A DNA stretch of 64,000 bases from positions 1 to 64,000 of the forward strand of contig CANQFC010000005.1 in the NCBI GenBank assembly GCA_947598155.1. Direction: 5' to 3'. Below are positions 17,198-25,866 of the stretch, piece after piece. The stretch is from an uncultured Clostridia bacterium. Its GTDB lineage: Bacteria; Bacillota; Clostridia; Oscillospirales; Acutalibacteraceae. Under the pieces are notes generated by a model, which saw only the letters and a program-made list of their open reading frames with translations, had not been told where the DNA came from and searched no databases. Numbering within the stretch: the first letter of the stretch is position 1; each line of letters starts with the position of its first letter. Made by a program: the position numbers and the translations under genes.

Positions 17198-17363
17198 AAT
17201 TATTCCTCCTAAGATATTTTATTTATTTAATTTTACTGTTTTTACGCTGAAAAATCAAGGAATTTATGCGGTTAAGCGTTAATTATTAAATTTTTTCGGT
17301 CTTGACGGGATTTTGAGGTAAAATTTTTGTTCGCTATGGACTTTTTATGTAAAATTGTGTAAA

Positions 17364-17455
17364 ATAACTTAGGCAAGAGGTGTCCCCGCCTCCTGAGGCG
17401 GGTTACGTTTTCGGAACAGCGGGGATTTTGTCTTCCTCTGAATTGGATTTTATTA
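17364..17455 (+). repeat. Dispersed border repeat, left-part copy R5
   Basis: Starts ATAACTTAGGCAAG and keeps the CCCGCCTC/GAGGCGGG hairpin, the 'TTCGGAA' block, 'CAGCGGGGATTTTGTCTT' and 'CTCTGAATT'. The right end is missing. It forms most of the leader of the following gene. Confidence 0.75.
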
Positions 17456-17472
17456 CGTGCGAGGTGATAAAA

Positions 17473-18984
17473 ATGAAAAAGGCGATGCGATATGCTGTTT
17501 CTCTTTTCACCGTGATTGCGGTTGCTTTGCCGATTATGTGCTGCCCGGTCAGCGCGGCAGATAATTTCAATATCATTACAATGCGTCCCGGCGTTAACAA
17601 TAACAGCTTTGACAACAGTGAAAGCGATTTTATAGGGGAAAACGAGAAAAGCAAGTACTATGTTACGGCTATTGAGATGAATAGGCTGACCGAAGGTGAA
17701 AGCGAGGACGTAAAAAACCTTATACTTTCGCAGGCCCTTTCAAAGTTTGACGGGGCAGGTTACGGGATTTCGGCTACGATGGCGCTTGCATATACGGGCA
17801 GAATTGACATTTCACAATCAAATTACTACTCGGTAAATCTCAAAGAGGACTCCTTTTTTAAGAAGAGAATAAATTATTATCAGCTCGCTCAGTACTGTGA
17901 AAATAAAGCTCCCGCCGTAACAAAGGCGGTATCGGACGGAAAAATATCAGAGGATTCTCTGAAACAGATAGTCGAATATGCAAAAAGGGGAACGCCTTAT
18001 CTTATTACCTTCAGAACGAAAAATATTACTCATACATTGGTTGTCTGCGGATATGAATTCGGAAACGGCGGCACGCACATAGTTCATCTTTTGGACTGCG
18101 ATAAAAAAGACGGCTTTCTGTATTTGTGCGTGTCGGCAGGGTATAATTCGTGGCATTTTGAAAATTCGCCTTACGAGGCGAAGGAAATTACCGATTTGTA
18201 TTTTTCAACGTTGGACGCTTTTTCGCCTTTTAGCTTTAAAGAAGAAAACGACGCCGTTTATTCAACAGTAAGCAGCTCCTCGGCAGTCGATACCGTTTGC
18301 GCCGGTATGTCCTCAAGCTTTACGCTTACAAATTCGGAGGGCAAAACTCTGACGTTTGACAATGGCGAAATTACGGGCGATATTGACGCCGATATTCTCA
18401 AATATACATCGTATTCAAGCGAAACGCTCAGCTCCAAGGTCGTTTTCACAATAGAGGACTCTGACGAATACACTGTTCAAAATAACGATGAGGAAATTGA
18501 TTTGACGGTAGCGGGCGATAACGGACTTTTTTTCACGGCGCAGGGCAAAAATATTAAAACGGTACTCGCTCAGGAGGGCGTTACAACGATTGAGGGCGAA
18601 AATATGGAATATTCGGTCAACGTCCTTTCCGATGAAGAAAACGTAGATATGTTAAACGTCTGCGGCACGGACCAAAACAAAGTTACGTTTACCGTAAAAG
18701 AAGGAGTCACGCTGTCGGACGCGGACAGCGGTAAGATACACGCCTCAATAATTTCTTACGGTCAGATGTATGAAACCGATTTTGAAATAAATCACGGCGA
18801 CTTCAGCGTTTATTATTCGGACGTAGTTAAGACGAACATTGTCAGCGGCAAAGGCTCTCCCGTGGCTAAAGGCGTTATTTTGGCTTTTACGGCGGCCGTA
18901 TTTACCGCAACGGTCGTTTATACCGTTAAAAAGCGCGTAAATAAGGGCGGTTCATCAAAAAAAGGCGGTGAAAAAAATGGGTAA
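17473..18984 (+). CDS. Secreted, membrane-anchored papain-like (C39-like) protein lacking the catalytic cysteine
   Basis: The start at 17473 follows GAGGTG by seven bases; the track's upstream extension is repeat R5 sequence. A signal peptide ends near 'CPVSAAD', and a C-terminal helix ('GVILAFTAAVFTATVVYTV') with a KKR tail anchors it. Residues about 85-210 resemble a papain-like C39-type fold: 'GAGYGISATMALAYTG' sits where relatives have a Gly-Ser-Cys-Tyr-Gly motif, 'INYYQLAQY' follows, then 'ITHTLVVCGYEF' (His) and 'HLLDCDK' (Asp). The Cys position is Gly here. The later half, about 250 residues, is a beta-rich extracellular region. It is translationally coupled to murT. The fold assignment is from motif memory. 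Confidence 0.6.
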   Translation: MKKAMRYAVSLFTVIAVALPIMCCPVSAADNFNIITMRPGVNNNSFDNSESDFIGENEKSKYYVTAIEMNRLTEGESEDVKNLILSQALSKFDGAGYGISATMALAYTGRIDISQSNYYSVNLKEDSFFKKRINYYQLAQYCENKAPAVTKAVSDGKISEDSLKQIVEYAKRGTPYLITFRTKNITHTLVVCGYEFGNGGTHIVHLLDCDKKDGFLYLCVSAGYNSWHFENSPYEAKEITDLYFSTLDAFSPFSFKEENDAVYSTVSSSSAVDTVCAGMSSSFTLTNSEGKTLTFDNGEITGDIDADILKYTSYSSETLSSKVVFTIEDSDEYTVQNNDEEIDLTVAGDNGLFFTAQGKNIKTVLAQEGVTTIEGENMEYSVNVLSDEENVDMLNVCGTDQNKVTFTVKEGVTLSDADSGKIHASIISYGQMYETDFEINHGDFSVYYSDVVKTNIVSGKGSPVAKGVILAFTAAVFTATVVYTVKKRVNKGGSSKKGGEKNG

Positions 18985-20368
18985 ATTGCGTTTTTTGATT
19001 TCAATAATAGTCGGAAAAATTGTTTACGCAATCGGCAAGCCGTTCGGCAAATCTACAAATTTGCCGGGAATTATTATGCTTAAAATTTGTCCCGATGCGC
19101 TTGCCCGCTTTAAAATGCCCGAAAAAACCGTTTGCGTAACGGGCACTAACGGAAAAACGGGTACGTCTAACCTGTTGACGCATATTATTCGGAGCAGCGG
19201 CAAAACGGTGCTTAACAATTCAAAGGGGTCGAATATGGCGCCGGGGCTTGTTTCGGCGCTTGTAACGGATTCGGATTTTTCGGGGAAAATTAAGTCGGAC
19301 GTCGCTGTCCTGGAGGTGGACGAGCGTTCGTCTCAGTTTATCTATACACGCTTTACTCCCGACATTATTCTCTGCACAAACCTTTTCAGGGATTCAATAA
19401 TGAGGAACGGTCACAGTGAATTTATATTTGACAAAATAAACGATTACCTTTCAAAAGATACGACGCTCGTTTTGAACGGAAACGACGGCATATCGGGGCT
19501 TTTAGGCGAAAATGTGTGCGAAAGAGTGTTCTTTTCCGTTGAAAGGACAGAACGCAGTACGGAAAAGTGCGAGGACACGGTATGCGATTTAATTGCCTGC
19601 CCCAAATGCCACAAAAAACTTGATTACGAGTATTATCATTATAACCACATAGGCCGCCCCGTGTGCAAAGAGTGCGGCTTTGCACTGCCCGAAAGCAGTT
19701 TTACCGCGACCGACGTTGATTTTGAAAACGGCACGTTCCGAGTAATCGGAAAGAACGGCGAAAATATGATTCTCCCGTTCCAAAAGGGCAATTTTTTCAA
19801 TGTGTTCAATATCACGGGCGCAGTTGCCGTTTGCCGTCTTTTAGGCGTAAGCGAGGAGGTTATCGCGGGCAGTACGCAGGACCTTTCCTCAAAAACGGGC
19901 AGGTTTGACGATGAAAAATTCGGCGGCGCCGAGATAATTTCTATGCTTTCAAAAAATCAAAATCCCATTTCCTGTTCACAGAGCCTTAAATATCTTGACG
20001 GAGCGGACGGCGAAAAGGACGTTGTATTGCTTATAACCGACTCGAACGACGCCGTTCACGGCCATGAGGACATTTCGTGGCTTTATGATACTGATTTTTC
20101 ACCGCTTAAAAGTGAAAGCGTTAAAAACATTTACATCGGCGGCTCCCGCTGTTACGATACCGCCGCCTGTCTTGAAATTAAAGGGGTAGACGTAAATAAG
20201 CTAAAGCTGTTTACCGATTATTCACATCTCTGCCGCGACCTATGCGAAAATGTTTCCGAAAACAGAAAAACAGTCGTTTATTTTGAACTTTACGCGACGA
20301 GAATCGTGAAAATGATTAAAGAAAATATGACGGAAAGGGCGGTAAAAATCGGTGAAAATCGTAATTGA
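18977..20368 (+). CDS. murT: Lipid II isoglutaminyl synthase, MurT subunit (Mur-ligase family)
   Basis: ATP-dependent Mur-ligase-like subunit that, with GatD, amidates D-glutamate of lipid II to D-isoglutamine. The P-loop is 'VTGTNGKTGTSNLL' near residue 55. A Cys4 zinc ribbon ('CPKCHKKL' ... 'CKECG') is inserted near residues 205-235, as in MurT. The C-terminal domain has the MurT-specific 'DISWLYDTDF' block with the Asp that assists the amidotransferase. ATG 18977 is preferred (GGCGGTG seven bases upstream) over GTG 18968. It overlaps both neighbours, forming an operon with gatD. Confidence 0.9.
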   Translation: MGKLRFLISIIVGKIVYAIGKPFGKSTNLPGIIMLKICPDALARFKMPEKTVCVTGTNGKTGTSNLLTHIIRSSGKTVLNNSKGSNMAPGLVSALVTDSDFSGKIKSDVAVLEVDERSSQFIYTRFTPDIILCTNLFRDSIMRNGHSEFIFDKINDYLSKDTTLVLNGNDGISGLLGENVCERVFFSVERTERSTEKCEDTVCDLIACPKCHKKLDYEYYHYNHIGRPVCKECGFALPESSFTATDVDFENGTFRVIGKNGENMILPFQKGNFFNVFNITGAVAVCRLLGVSEEVIAGSTQDLSSKTGRFDDEKFGGAEIISMLSKNQNPISCSQSLKYLDGADGEKDVVLLITDSNDAVHGHEDISWLYDTDFSPLKSESVKNIYIGGSRCYDTAACLEIKGVDVNKLKLFTDYSHLCRDLCENVSENRKTVVYFELYATRIVKMIKENMTERAVKIGENRN

Positions 20369-21056
20369 AATTCTTTATCCCGAATTTAACAATCTTTTCG
20401 GCGACAGGGGAAATGCGGAATACCTAAAAGCAAGGCTCGAAAGGGCGGGCAGAGAGGCGGAAATAATCGAAACATATATGTTTTCGGAGCCGAATTTTGT
20501 AAACGGAAAGGCCGATATTTTGCTTATAGGTCCCTGCACGGAAAAATCACAGCTGACAGAGCTTTCGGAGCTTAAAAAATATGCCGAGGCTTTAAAGAGC
20601 CGAATTGAAAACGGCGGCGTTACTTTGGCGACAGGAAACGCTTTTGAGCTTTTCGGAAAATATATTGAGAATCCCAAAGGCGAAAAAACGGAGTGTCTGG
20701 GCTTTTTTCCGTATTACGCAAAGCAGTTTTCGCGTCTTCGTTTTAACGATAACGCGGTCGGCGACTTTAACGGAATGAAAATAACGGGCTTTAAAAATCT
20801 GTTAAGCCACTCATACGGGGAAAATCCATATCCTTTTCTTGAAATGCAAAAGGGAATAGGTATGAATAAGGAGACGAAGGCGGAGGGAGTCCATAAAAAC
20901 AATTTCTTTGCTACCTATCACACCGGGCCCATTCTTCCTTTGAATCCCGATTTTACGTCATATTTGATAAAACTGTGCGACGAAAGCTTTGACGGCGAGC
21001 CGTTATCTTTTGAAAAAACGGCATACGATATGCGGATTAAAGAGCTTTTGGGCTGA
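20352..21056 (+). CDS. gatD: GatD-like glutamine amidotransferase subunit, catalytic residues replaced
   Basis: Class I amidotransferase-like partner of MurT; the GTG start overlaps murT by 17 bases. Homology to GatD is clear: 'LFGDRGNAEYL' at the N-terminus, 'LLIGPCTEKSQ', 'ITGFKN' and 'TYHTGPILP' near the C-terminus. Compared with S. aureus GatD from memory, the nucleophile elbow that reads 'ICGGYQFLGK' there reads 'ATGNAFELFGK' here, putting Gly where the catalytic Cys94 belongs. 'TYLHGPILP' reads 'TYHTGPILP', so the catalytic His position is Thr with a His one residue earlier. Glutaminase activity is therefore doubtful. Family membership is secure; activity is not. Confidence 0.8.
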   Translation: MKIVIEILYPEFNNLFGDRGNAEYLKARLERAGREAEIIETYMFSEPNFVNGKADILLIGPCTEKSQLTELSELKKYAEALKSRIENGGVTLATGNAFELFGKYIENPKGEKTECLGFFPYYAKQFSRLRFNDNAVGDFNGMKITGFKNLLSHSYGENPYPFLEMQKGIGMNKETKAEGVHKNNFFATYHTGPILPLNPDFTSYLIKLCDESFDGEPLSFEKTAYDMRIKELLG

Positions 21057-21070
21057 TTCAGGTAAAAAGG

Positions 21071-21103
21071 CGCGGACGTACTCGGTATGTCCGCTTTTTT
21101 GTA
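21071..21103 (+). terminator. Terminator of murT-gatD
   Basis: Stem GCGGAC-g-TAC / GTA-t-GTCCGC with a short loop, followed by TTTTTTG. Confidence 0.82.
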
Positions 21104-21143
21104 AATTTACGGGTGTAAAACCACAATATATTGTGAATTACTA

Positions 21144-21172
21144 TTGCAAAACGAACGTCGGTTTGCTATAAT
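21144..21172 (+). promoter_or_regulatory. Promoter of the rlmB operon
   Basis: TTGCAA, 17-base spacer, perfect TATAAT. The transcript would start near 21180 and run through repeat R6 before rlmB. Confidence 0.65.
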
Positions 21173-21192
21173 AAGATGTTAAATATATGGTA

Positions 21193-21337
21193 ATTCAATA
21201 AGGGCTTGCCCCGTCAAGCGGCGCGGCAAGGCGCGCTGTAAACCGCGCTGAGGAATCAGCAAAGACCAAACACCTCGCTGATTCCGAAAACGGAACCCGC
21301 CGTATATAGATGCGGGGACGCCTTGCCTAAGTTATAT
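21193..21337 (-). repeat. Dispersed border repeat, full-length copy R6
   Basis: The best full-length copy, in reverse orientation. On the minus strand it runs ATATAACTTAGGCAAG, CCCCGC, GGCGGGTTCCG, TTCGGAATCAGCG, TTTGGTCTTTG, CTCAGCGCGGTTTAC, GCCTTGCCGCGCCGCTTGAC, GGGGCAAGCCC, TTATTGAAT. R7 at 30.9 kb matches it nearly throughout. Confidence 0.85.
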
Positions 21338-21361
21338 CTTTTCGGAGAAAATGAGAAAATT

Positions 21362-22129
21362 ATGTATAAAGAAAAAAACGCGGATAAATTTGCGCAGGAG
21401 CGGCAAAGGGATTTAATTGTCGGGCGAAATGCCGTAGCGGAGCTTATAAAATCCGGACGCGAGATTGACGCTCTTTTTGTTGCCCGCGGCGAAAAAGGCG
21501 GAACAGTCGGAAAAATTATTGCTGAATGCAAAGAAAAAGGCGCCGTAGTGAAAGAAGTCGACCGTAAAAAGCTGGATTTTATGTGCGGCCATGCCAATCA
21601 TCAGGGAGTTGCCGCAACATGCGCGGCTCACGAATATTCCACTGTTGAGGAAATTTTGGAAACTGCAAAGGAACGGGGCGAGGCGCCGTTTATCGTCGCT
21701 TGCGACGGAATTGAGGACCCGCACAATTTGGGCGCGATAATTCGCACCGCAGAGGCGGCGGGCGTACACGGGATAATAATTCCGAAAAGGCGGAGCGTTT
21801 CCGTTAACTACACGGTGGGCAAAACAAGCGCCGGAGCGCTTGAATATATAAAAATCGCCCGTGTCCCGAATTTGGCGTCGACGCTTGAAGACCTTAAAAA
21901 GCGGGGACTTTGGGTTTACGGAGCCGATATGGACGGCGAGGATGTCAAACGTGTAGATACGTCCGGCGCGGCAGTTCTTGTTATAGGCTCCGAGGGAAGC
22001 GGCATAAGCCGAATTGTCCGTGAAAAATGCGATTTTATTATATCGCTGAAAATGAAAGGAAAAATAAATTCGCTTAACGCTTCCGTTGCGGGCGGAGTGC
22101 TTATGTATGAATTTGCTTATAAAAGATAA
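21362..22129 (+). CDS. rlmB: 23S rRNA 2'-O-methyltransferase, RlmB/TrmH (SpoU) family
   Basis: Ribose methyltransferase of the SPOUT fold; RlmB modifies the 23S rRNA guanosine in the peptidyl-transferase region (G2251 in E. coli). The N-terminal L30-like substrate-binding domain begins 'LIVGRNAVAELIKSG'. SpoU motif 1 is 'DGIEDPHNLGAIIRTAEAAG' and motif 3 'SLNASVAGGVLMYEF', forming the trefoil knot, with 'VIGSEGSGI' between. ATG 21362 fits the family start and avoids the repeat; the track's start lies inside R6-derived sequence. It heads the operon ending in rsmI. Confidence 0.92.
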   Translation: MYKEKNADKFAQERQRDLIVGRNAVAELIKSGREIDALFVARGEKGGTVGKIIAECKEKGAVVKEVDRKKLDFMCGHANHQGVAATCAAHEYSTVEEILETAKERGEAPFIVACDGIEDPHNLGAIIRTAEAAGVHGIIIPKRRSVSVNYTVGKTSAGALEYIKIARVPNLASTLEDLKKRGLWVYGADMDGEDVKRVDTSGAAVLVIGSEGSGISRIVREKCDFIISLKMKGKINSLNASVAGGVLMYEFAYKR

Positions 22130-22165
22130 AACGCTGAATAATTAAATTTTCGGGGGATTTTTATT

Positions 22166-25036
22166 ATGGCAGAAAAAATACCTGATTCACTTATCGACGA
22201 TATTATTGAATCTGCAAAAACATATTCATCGGGCGAAAAAGCGGCGGAAATGCCGTTAGACGACATTGACGCATTGCTCATTTCTCTTGGAATAGACGAG
22301 CTTGCAGAAACAAAAGAGCAGAGCGAATTTTCAGAGAGCGAGACGGACGGTTCCACCGCGGAGCAACCGGCGGAGATTGCGCCTGAGGAAGAGCAGATTG
22401 CGGCCGATAAAAGTCCGGCAGAAACCGACAAATCAAACGGAGAAGGTTTGGTATCGTTCGCTAAATACGCCGAAAAGCGCGAAAAGAAAGCCTCAAGCAT
22501 ATTGGATTTTACAAAAAGGTTAAATAAGATTGTAGTTAATTCCTCTGAAAAATCCAAGGGAAACGCCGAAAACGTAAGCGTTTCCGAATCAAAAGACGGG
22601 CAAATGGAGCTTCAGGTCGGCGGAGAGGAGATAAGTTCTGCCGAAGAGATACCCGATAAAGAAGAAAAAGAGGCGCAGGCGCCGTCGGTCAGCGGTCAGA
22701 TTTCAATAGAAAAGACAAGGCTTTTCAATGAAGTTAAAATTCACGGCGAATATAATCCCAACATTTCGCATAATCTCGGGAACAGGGTAGTTCGCACTAC
22801 AAAGGGCGAGGGCGAGGCGGTCTCTACTCCCGTTATGGGCGAGGAAAAATACAGAAAGCATTTTATGAACAAGCCGGTTCAAAATATTGAAAAGACGCAG
22901 GAACACATTGATATGATTTCGTCTCTTCCGCCCAAAACGCTCGAAACGCCCGGCATCATTGTAAAGAAAAATAAATACGCGGCTGTAAATACCGACGGCA
23001 TTGAGCCGATTCCTACAATAGTTCCCGCCGAATCGGAAATTCAGGGGGACATATATTCGCACTCCGACGAAATTCCGGACGGGCAGATTATGCTTGACGG
23101 CTTTAAAGAGGAAGACGCGGTAGAGAGCACAAGCGAAGAAGAGGCGGAGGCAAAACTTCTTGAAACGCGAAAAGAAGTAGTAAAGGATTTTGTAGATAAT
23201 GTTGATTTTAAAGATGAAATTAACGGCGAAGAGGGCGAAGAATACGCCGAACAGCGCGACCGTGGCGCCCAAAAGCGTCATGAGCGAAAAAAGAGCTCAA
23301 TAAAGCGCGAATTTTTCGGCCCTAAAGATACCCAAGCTGTTATAAACGAATTTTTAATTGAAAAGCGTAAACTTACGGTAAAGCTGGTCGTTCTCTCGGT
23401 TATATGCGCCGCGATGGCTGTAATCTCTTTGATTGCGTCTTCGGGCAGGGGAAGTTTTGACTATTTCGGAGGCGATGGAAGAGCTTATATAGTGACGGAG
23501 CTGTTGCTTTTTGCCGTCTGCTGTCTTATAAACCGTAAATCGTTTGGCGAAGTCTTGAAAAATTTTAAACCGAGTACGGATTTGGCCGTTGTAATATCAG
23601 CCGCCGCAGGGCTTTTACAGGCGGCAATCTCTTTAGGATTTACGGACAGCGTTGAATCCTCCGCGCATATGTTTACCGCGGCAGCGGTGATTCCGATGAT
23701 TTTTAAGGCCGCGGGCGAGCTGATTGCCTGCCGAAACAACCTTGAAAATTTCTATATCGTTTCAAATACGGAAAACTGCGGTTATACCGTTGAAAATATT
23801 GAGGATGAGGATTCTGCGGCGGAAATCGCGAGGGGGCTTATGCTCGGCGACCCGGAAATAAAATATTCGGCAAAAATCGGTTTCCCCTCACGCTTTGTCG
23901 AGCATTCAAAAGAATCGGATATTGCGCCGGTAATCCTTAAATACTCGCTTTTCGGAGTTACTGCGGCGTCCTTTATAATCGGAATAGTTACGCTTATTAT
24001 GCAAAAGGATATATTTGTCGCCGTTTCTTCCTTTACAGGCGCACTTTTAATGGGGATTCCGTCTGCCGCAGGCGTAATTTCGGCATCAAGCCTTGCATAT
24101 ACAAACAAAAAACTGCGCGGCGACAATACGGTCATAAACGGTTATTCGGCGGTTGAAAGCGCCGTAAATTCAAACGGAATCATCATAGATTCGGCGGACG
24201 CGTTTAAGAGCGGCGGCTGTAATATTGAGGGAATTAAGCTTTACCATAAAATGAGGATTGACGAGGCCATTCTTTATACGGCCTCGGTGGTAATAGCCTC
24301 GGGCGGAGTGCTCTCTGAAATTTTCGACGGCGTTATTGAGGGCAAACGGGAGCTTTTGCTTCCCGTTGAAACGCTCGCTTACGAAGAAAAACTCGGTTGC
24401 TCCTGCTGGATACATAATCACAGAGTCTTAGTCGGAAATAAAGAGCTTTTAAAGCATCATAACGTCGATCTTCCCGATGACGGTCTTGAAGAAAAATTCA
24501 GAGACGCGGGCAAAAATACGCTTTACCTTGCGATAGAAGGCAAAATTGCCGCAATGTTTATCGTAGTTTACAGAGCGGACGAAACGACCGCGCACTATAT
24601 ACGGATGCTTGAAAAAGACGGTATGTCAATACTTTTCCGCACGTCTGACGCAAATATTACGGAAAGTTTTCTTGAACACGAATTTGGCCTTCCCAAAAAT
24701 GTCGTTAAAATTATAAATCCCGTCGCGGGCGAAATGTTCACGAAAATTAAGAACGAGGAAAAACCTCAAAGCGACGCGCTTATAGTTCACGACGGCAGCG
24801 TCGTCACAATGCTTAAAGCGCTTCACCTGTCGTTCGGAACGATTCAGTCGGTTAACGCTTCAAAAACCGCGCAGATTATAGCGTCGGTTATCGGCGTTCT
24901 GCTTGCGGCGGTTCTCTGCTTTATGTCGGCGGTAAATCAAATTTCAGTTTGGCAGATAATATTTTATCATATTATTTGGGGCATTGTATTTTATTTAATT
25001 CCCACAATTAAAAAACCGAGCGGAAGTATTAAATAG
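22166..25036 (+). CDS. Degenerate P-type-ATPase-like membrane protein with long acidic N-terminus
   Basis: 956 residues. About the first 395 form an acidic, low-complexity, probably disordered cytoplasmic region ('EKEAQAPSVSG', 'SEEEAEAKLLETRKEV'). The remainder has the layout of a P-type ATPase of the P1B kind: four helices (about 402-520), two more (590-645) ending in 'MGIPSAAGVISASSLAY' where P1B pumps have the CPC helix, then 'IIIDSADAFKSGG' where the phosphorylation loop DKTGTLTxG is expected. After it come an N-domain-like 'HNHRVLVGNKELL', 'FRTSDANITESF' in place of the TGDN motif, and two C-terminal helices. The actuator TGE motif and the GDGxND hinge are absent. Only the presumed aspartate remains, so transport ATPase activity is unlikely. 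The role is unknown, possibly regulatory or structural. It ends with TAG. Confidence 0.7.
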   Translation: MAEKIPDSLIDDIIESAKTYSSGEKAAEMPLDDIDALLISLGIDELAETKEQSEFSESETDGSTAEQPAEIAPEEEQIAADKSPAETDKSNGEGLVSFAKYAEKREKKASSILDFTKRLNKIVVNSSEKSKGNAENVSVSESKDGQMELQVGGEEISSAEEIPDKEEKEAQAPSVSGQISIEKTRLFNEVKIHGEYNPNISHNLGNRVVRTTKGEGEAVSTPVMGEEKYRKHFMNKPVQNIEKTQEHIDMISSLPPKTLETPGIIVKKNKYAAVNTDGIEPIPTIVPAESEIQGDIYSHSDEIPDGQIMLDGFKEEDAVESTSEEEAEAKLLETRKEVVKDFVDNVDFKDEINGEEGEEYAEQRDRGAQKRHERKKSSIKREFFGPKDTQAVINEFLIEKRKLTVKLVVLSVICAAMAVISLIASSGRGSFDYFGGDGRAYIVTELLLFAVCCLINRKSFGEVLKNFKPSTDLAVVISAAAGLLQAAISLGFTDSVESSAHMFTAAAVIPMIFKAAGELIACRNNLENFYIVSNTENCGYTVENIEDEDSAAEIARGLMLGDPEIKYSAKIGFPSRFVEHSKESDIAPVILKYSLFGVTAASFIIGIVTLIMQKDIFVAVSSFTGALLMGIPSAAGVISASSLAYTNKKLRGDNTVINGYSAVESAVNSNGIIIDSADAFKSGGCNIEGIKLYHKMRIDEAILYTASVVIASGGVLSEIFDGVIEGKRELLLPVETLAYEEKLGCSCWIHNHRVLVGNKELLKHHNVDLPDDGLEEKFRDAGKNTLYLAIEGKIAAMFIVVYRADETTAHYIRMLEKDGMSILFRTSDANITESFLEHEFGLPKNVVKIINPVAGEMFTKIKNEEKPQSDALIVHDGSVVTMLKALHLSFGTIQSVNASKTAQIIASVIGVLLAAVLCFMSAVNQISVWQIIFYHIIWGIVFYLIPTIKKPSGSIK

Positions 25037-25128
25037 ATTTACATTAAAATAAATTGAAAGGAAAACGGTACCCTCCGCAAAGCCCCGTTGCACGGGAAAA
25101 GCGGATTTTGTACCGCGGGGCGGTTAAT

Positions 25129-25866
25129 ATGGCTTTTTTTGATACGATAAAAACAGCTGCGCAGTGGATTTGGGAAATAGAACCTGTCCGTGAAATTCTT
25201 GACGCGTTTCTCCGAATATTGCTTGCGGCGCTTTTAAGCGGAATAATCGGCTATGAGCGCGAGCACTCGCACAGACCCGCGGGATTTCGCACGCATATTC
25301 TCGTTGCAATCGGCTCAACGCTTGTAATGCTTACGGCGGTATATATGAATAAATCCGCGCCGAACGCCACTCTTGATGTATCCCGAATGAGCGCGTCTGT
25401 TATTACGGGAATAGGGTTTCTCGGCGCAGGCACGATTCTTCGCGAGGGATTTTCCGTTAAAGGGCTTACAACGGCGGCGTCGCTCTGGGCAGTCGCCTGC
25501 ATAGGTACGGCCGTGGGCGGCGGATACACGACGGGCGCGGTAGTGGCGACGGTGGTTATTTACTTCACCTTGAACTCGCTCAAACATTTTATCATCAACG
25601 GTTCTGTCGGAAAAACGATTTACGTTGAGGTTGAGAGCATAGAGGATTCGCTCCCTTCAATTACGTCGCTTATTAAGGATAAATTTAATTCGCCCATTCA
25701 CTCTGCCGAAATCGTCTATACAACGGGCTCCGATAAAAAATACAAGCACAATAAAAACAACTCCGTAATTAAAATTTTGGCTTTCCCGAAGAATAACAAG
25801 GTGCTTTCGGAAATAATTTCTTCGCTTAAAGAGCTGGACGGTGTAGAGGACGTTTATGTTGACTGA
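25129..25866 (+). CDS. MgtC/SapB family membrane protein
   Basis: Polytopic inner-membrane protein of the MgtC family. The signature 'LRILLAALLSGIIGYEREHSHRPAGFRTH' is near residue 25, followed by 'ASVITGIGFLGAGTIL' and 'GLTTAASLWAVACIG'. After four or five helices there is a soluble C-terminal domain of about 70 residues, ACT-like in character. MgtC proteins are linked to magnesium limitation and F-ATPase control in pathogens, but in commensal Clostridia their role is unclear. ATG 25129 is chosen; the track's TTG at 25054 has no ribosome binding site and would translate a GC-rich hairpin leader. It overlaps the next gene by 11 bases. Confidence 0.87.
   Translation: MAFFDTIKTAAQWIWEIEPVREILDAFLRILLAALLSGIIGYEREHSHRPAGFRTHILVAIGSTLVMLTAVYMNKSAPNATLDVSRMSASVITGIGFLGAGTILREGFSVKGLTTAASLWAVACIGTAVGGGYTTGAVVATVVIYFTLNSLKHFIINGSVGKTIYVEVESIEDSLPSITSLIKDKFNSPIHSAEIVYTTGSDKKYKHNKNNSVIKILAFPKNNKVLSEIISSLKELDGVEDVYVD

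Larger units (their letters stand above)
21057..21361. other. 305-bp intergenic region before rlmB
   Basis: Holds, in order, the murT-gatD terminator, a near-consensus promoter and the full-length reverse-oriented repeat R6, which becomes part of the rlmB leader transcript. No ORF is supported. Confidence 0.8.

Noticed and set aside
25037-25128. M-box (magnesium) riboswitch before the MgtC-family gene
   Set aside because: The gap is about 92 bases, shorter than an M-box, and lacks its conserved layout; only a simple hairpin is visible.
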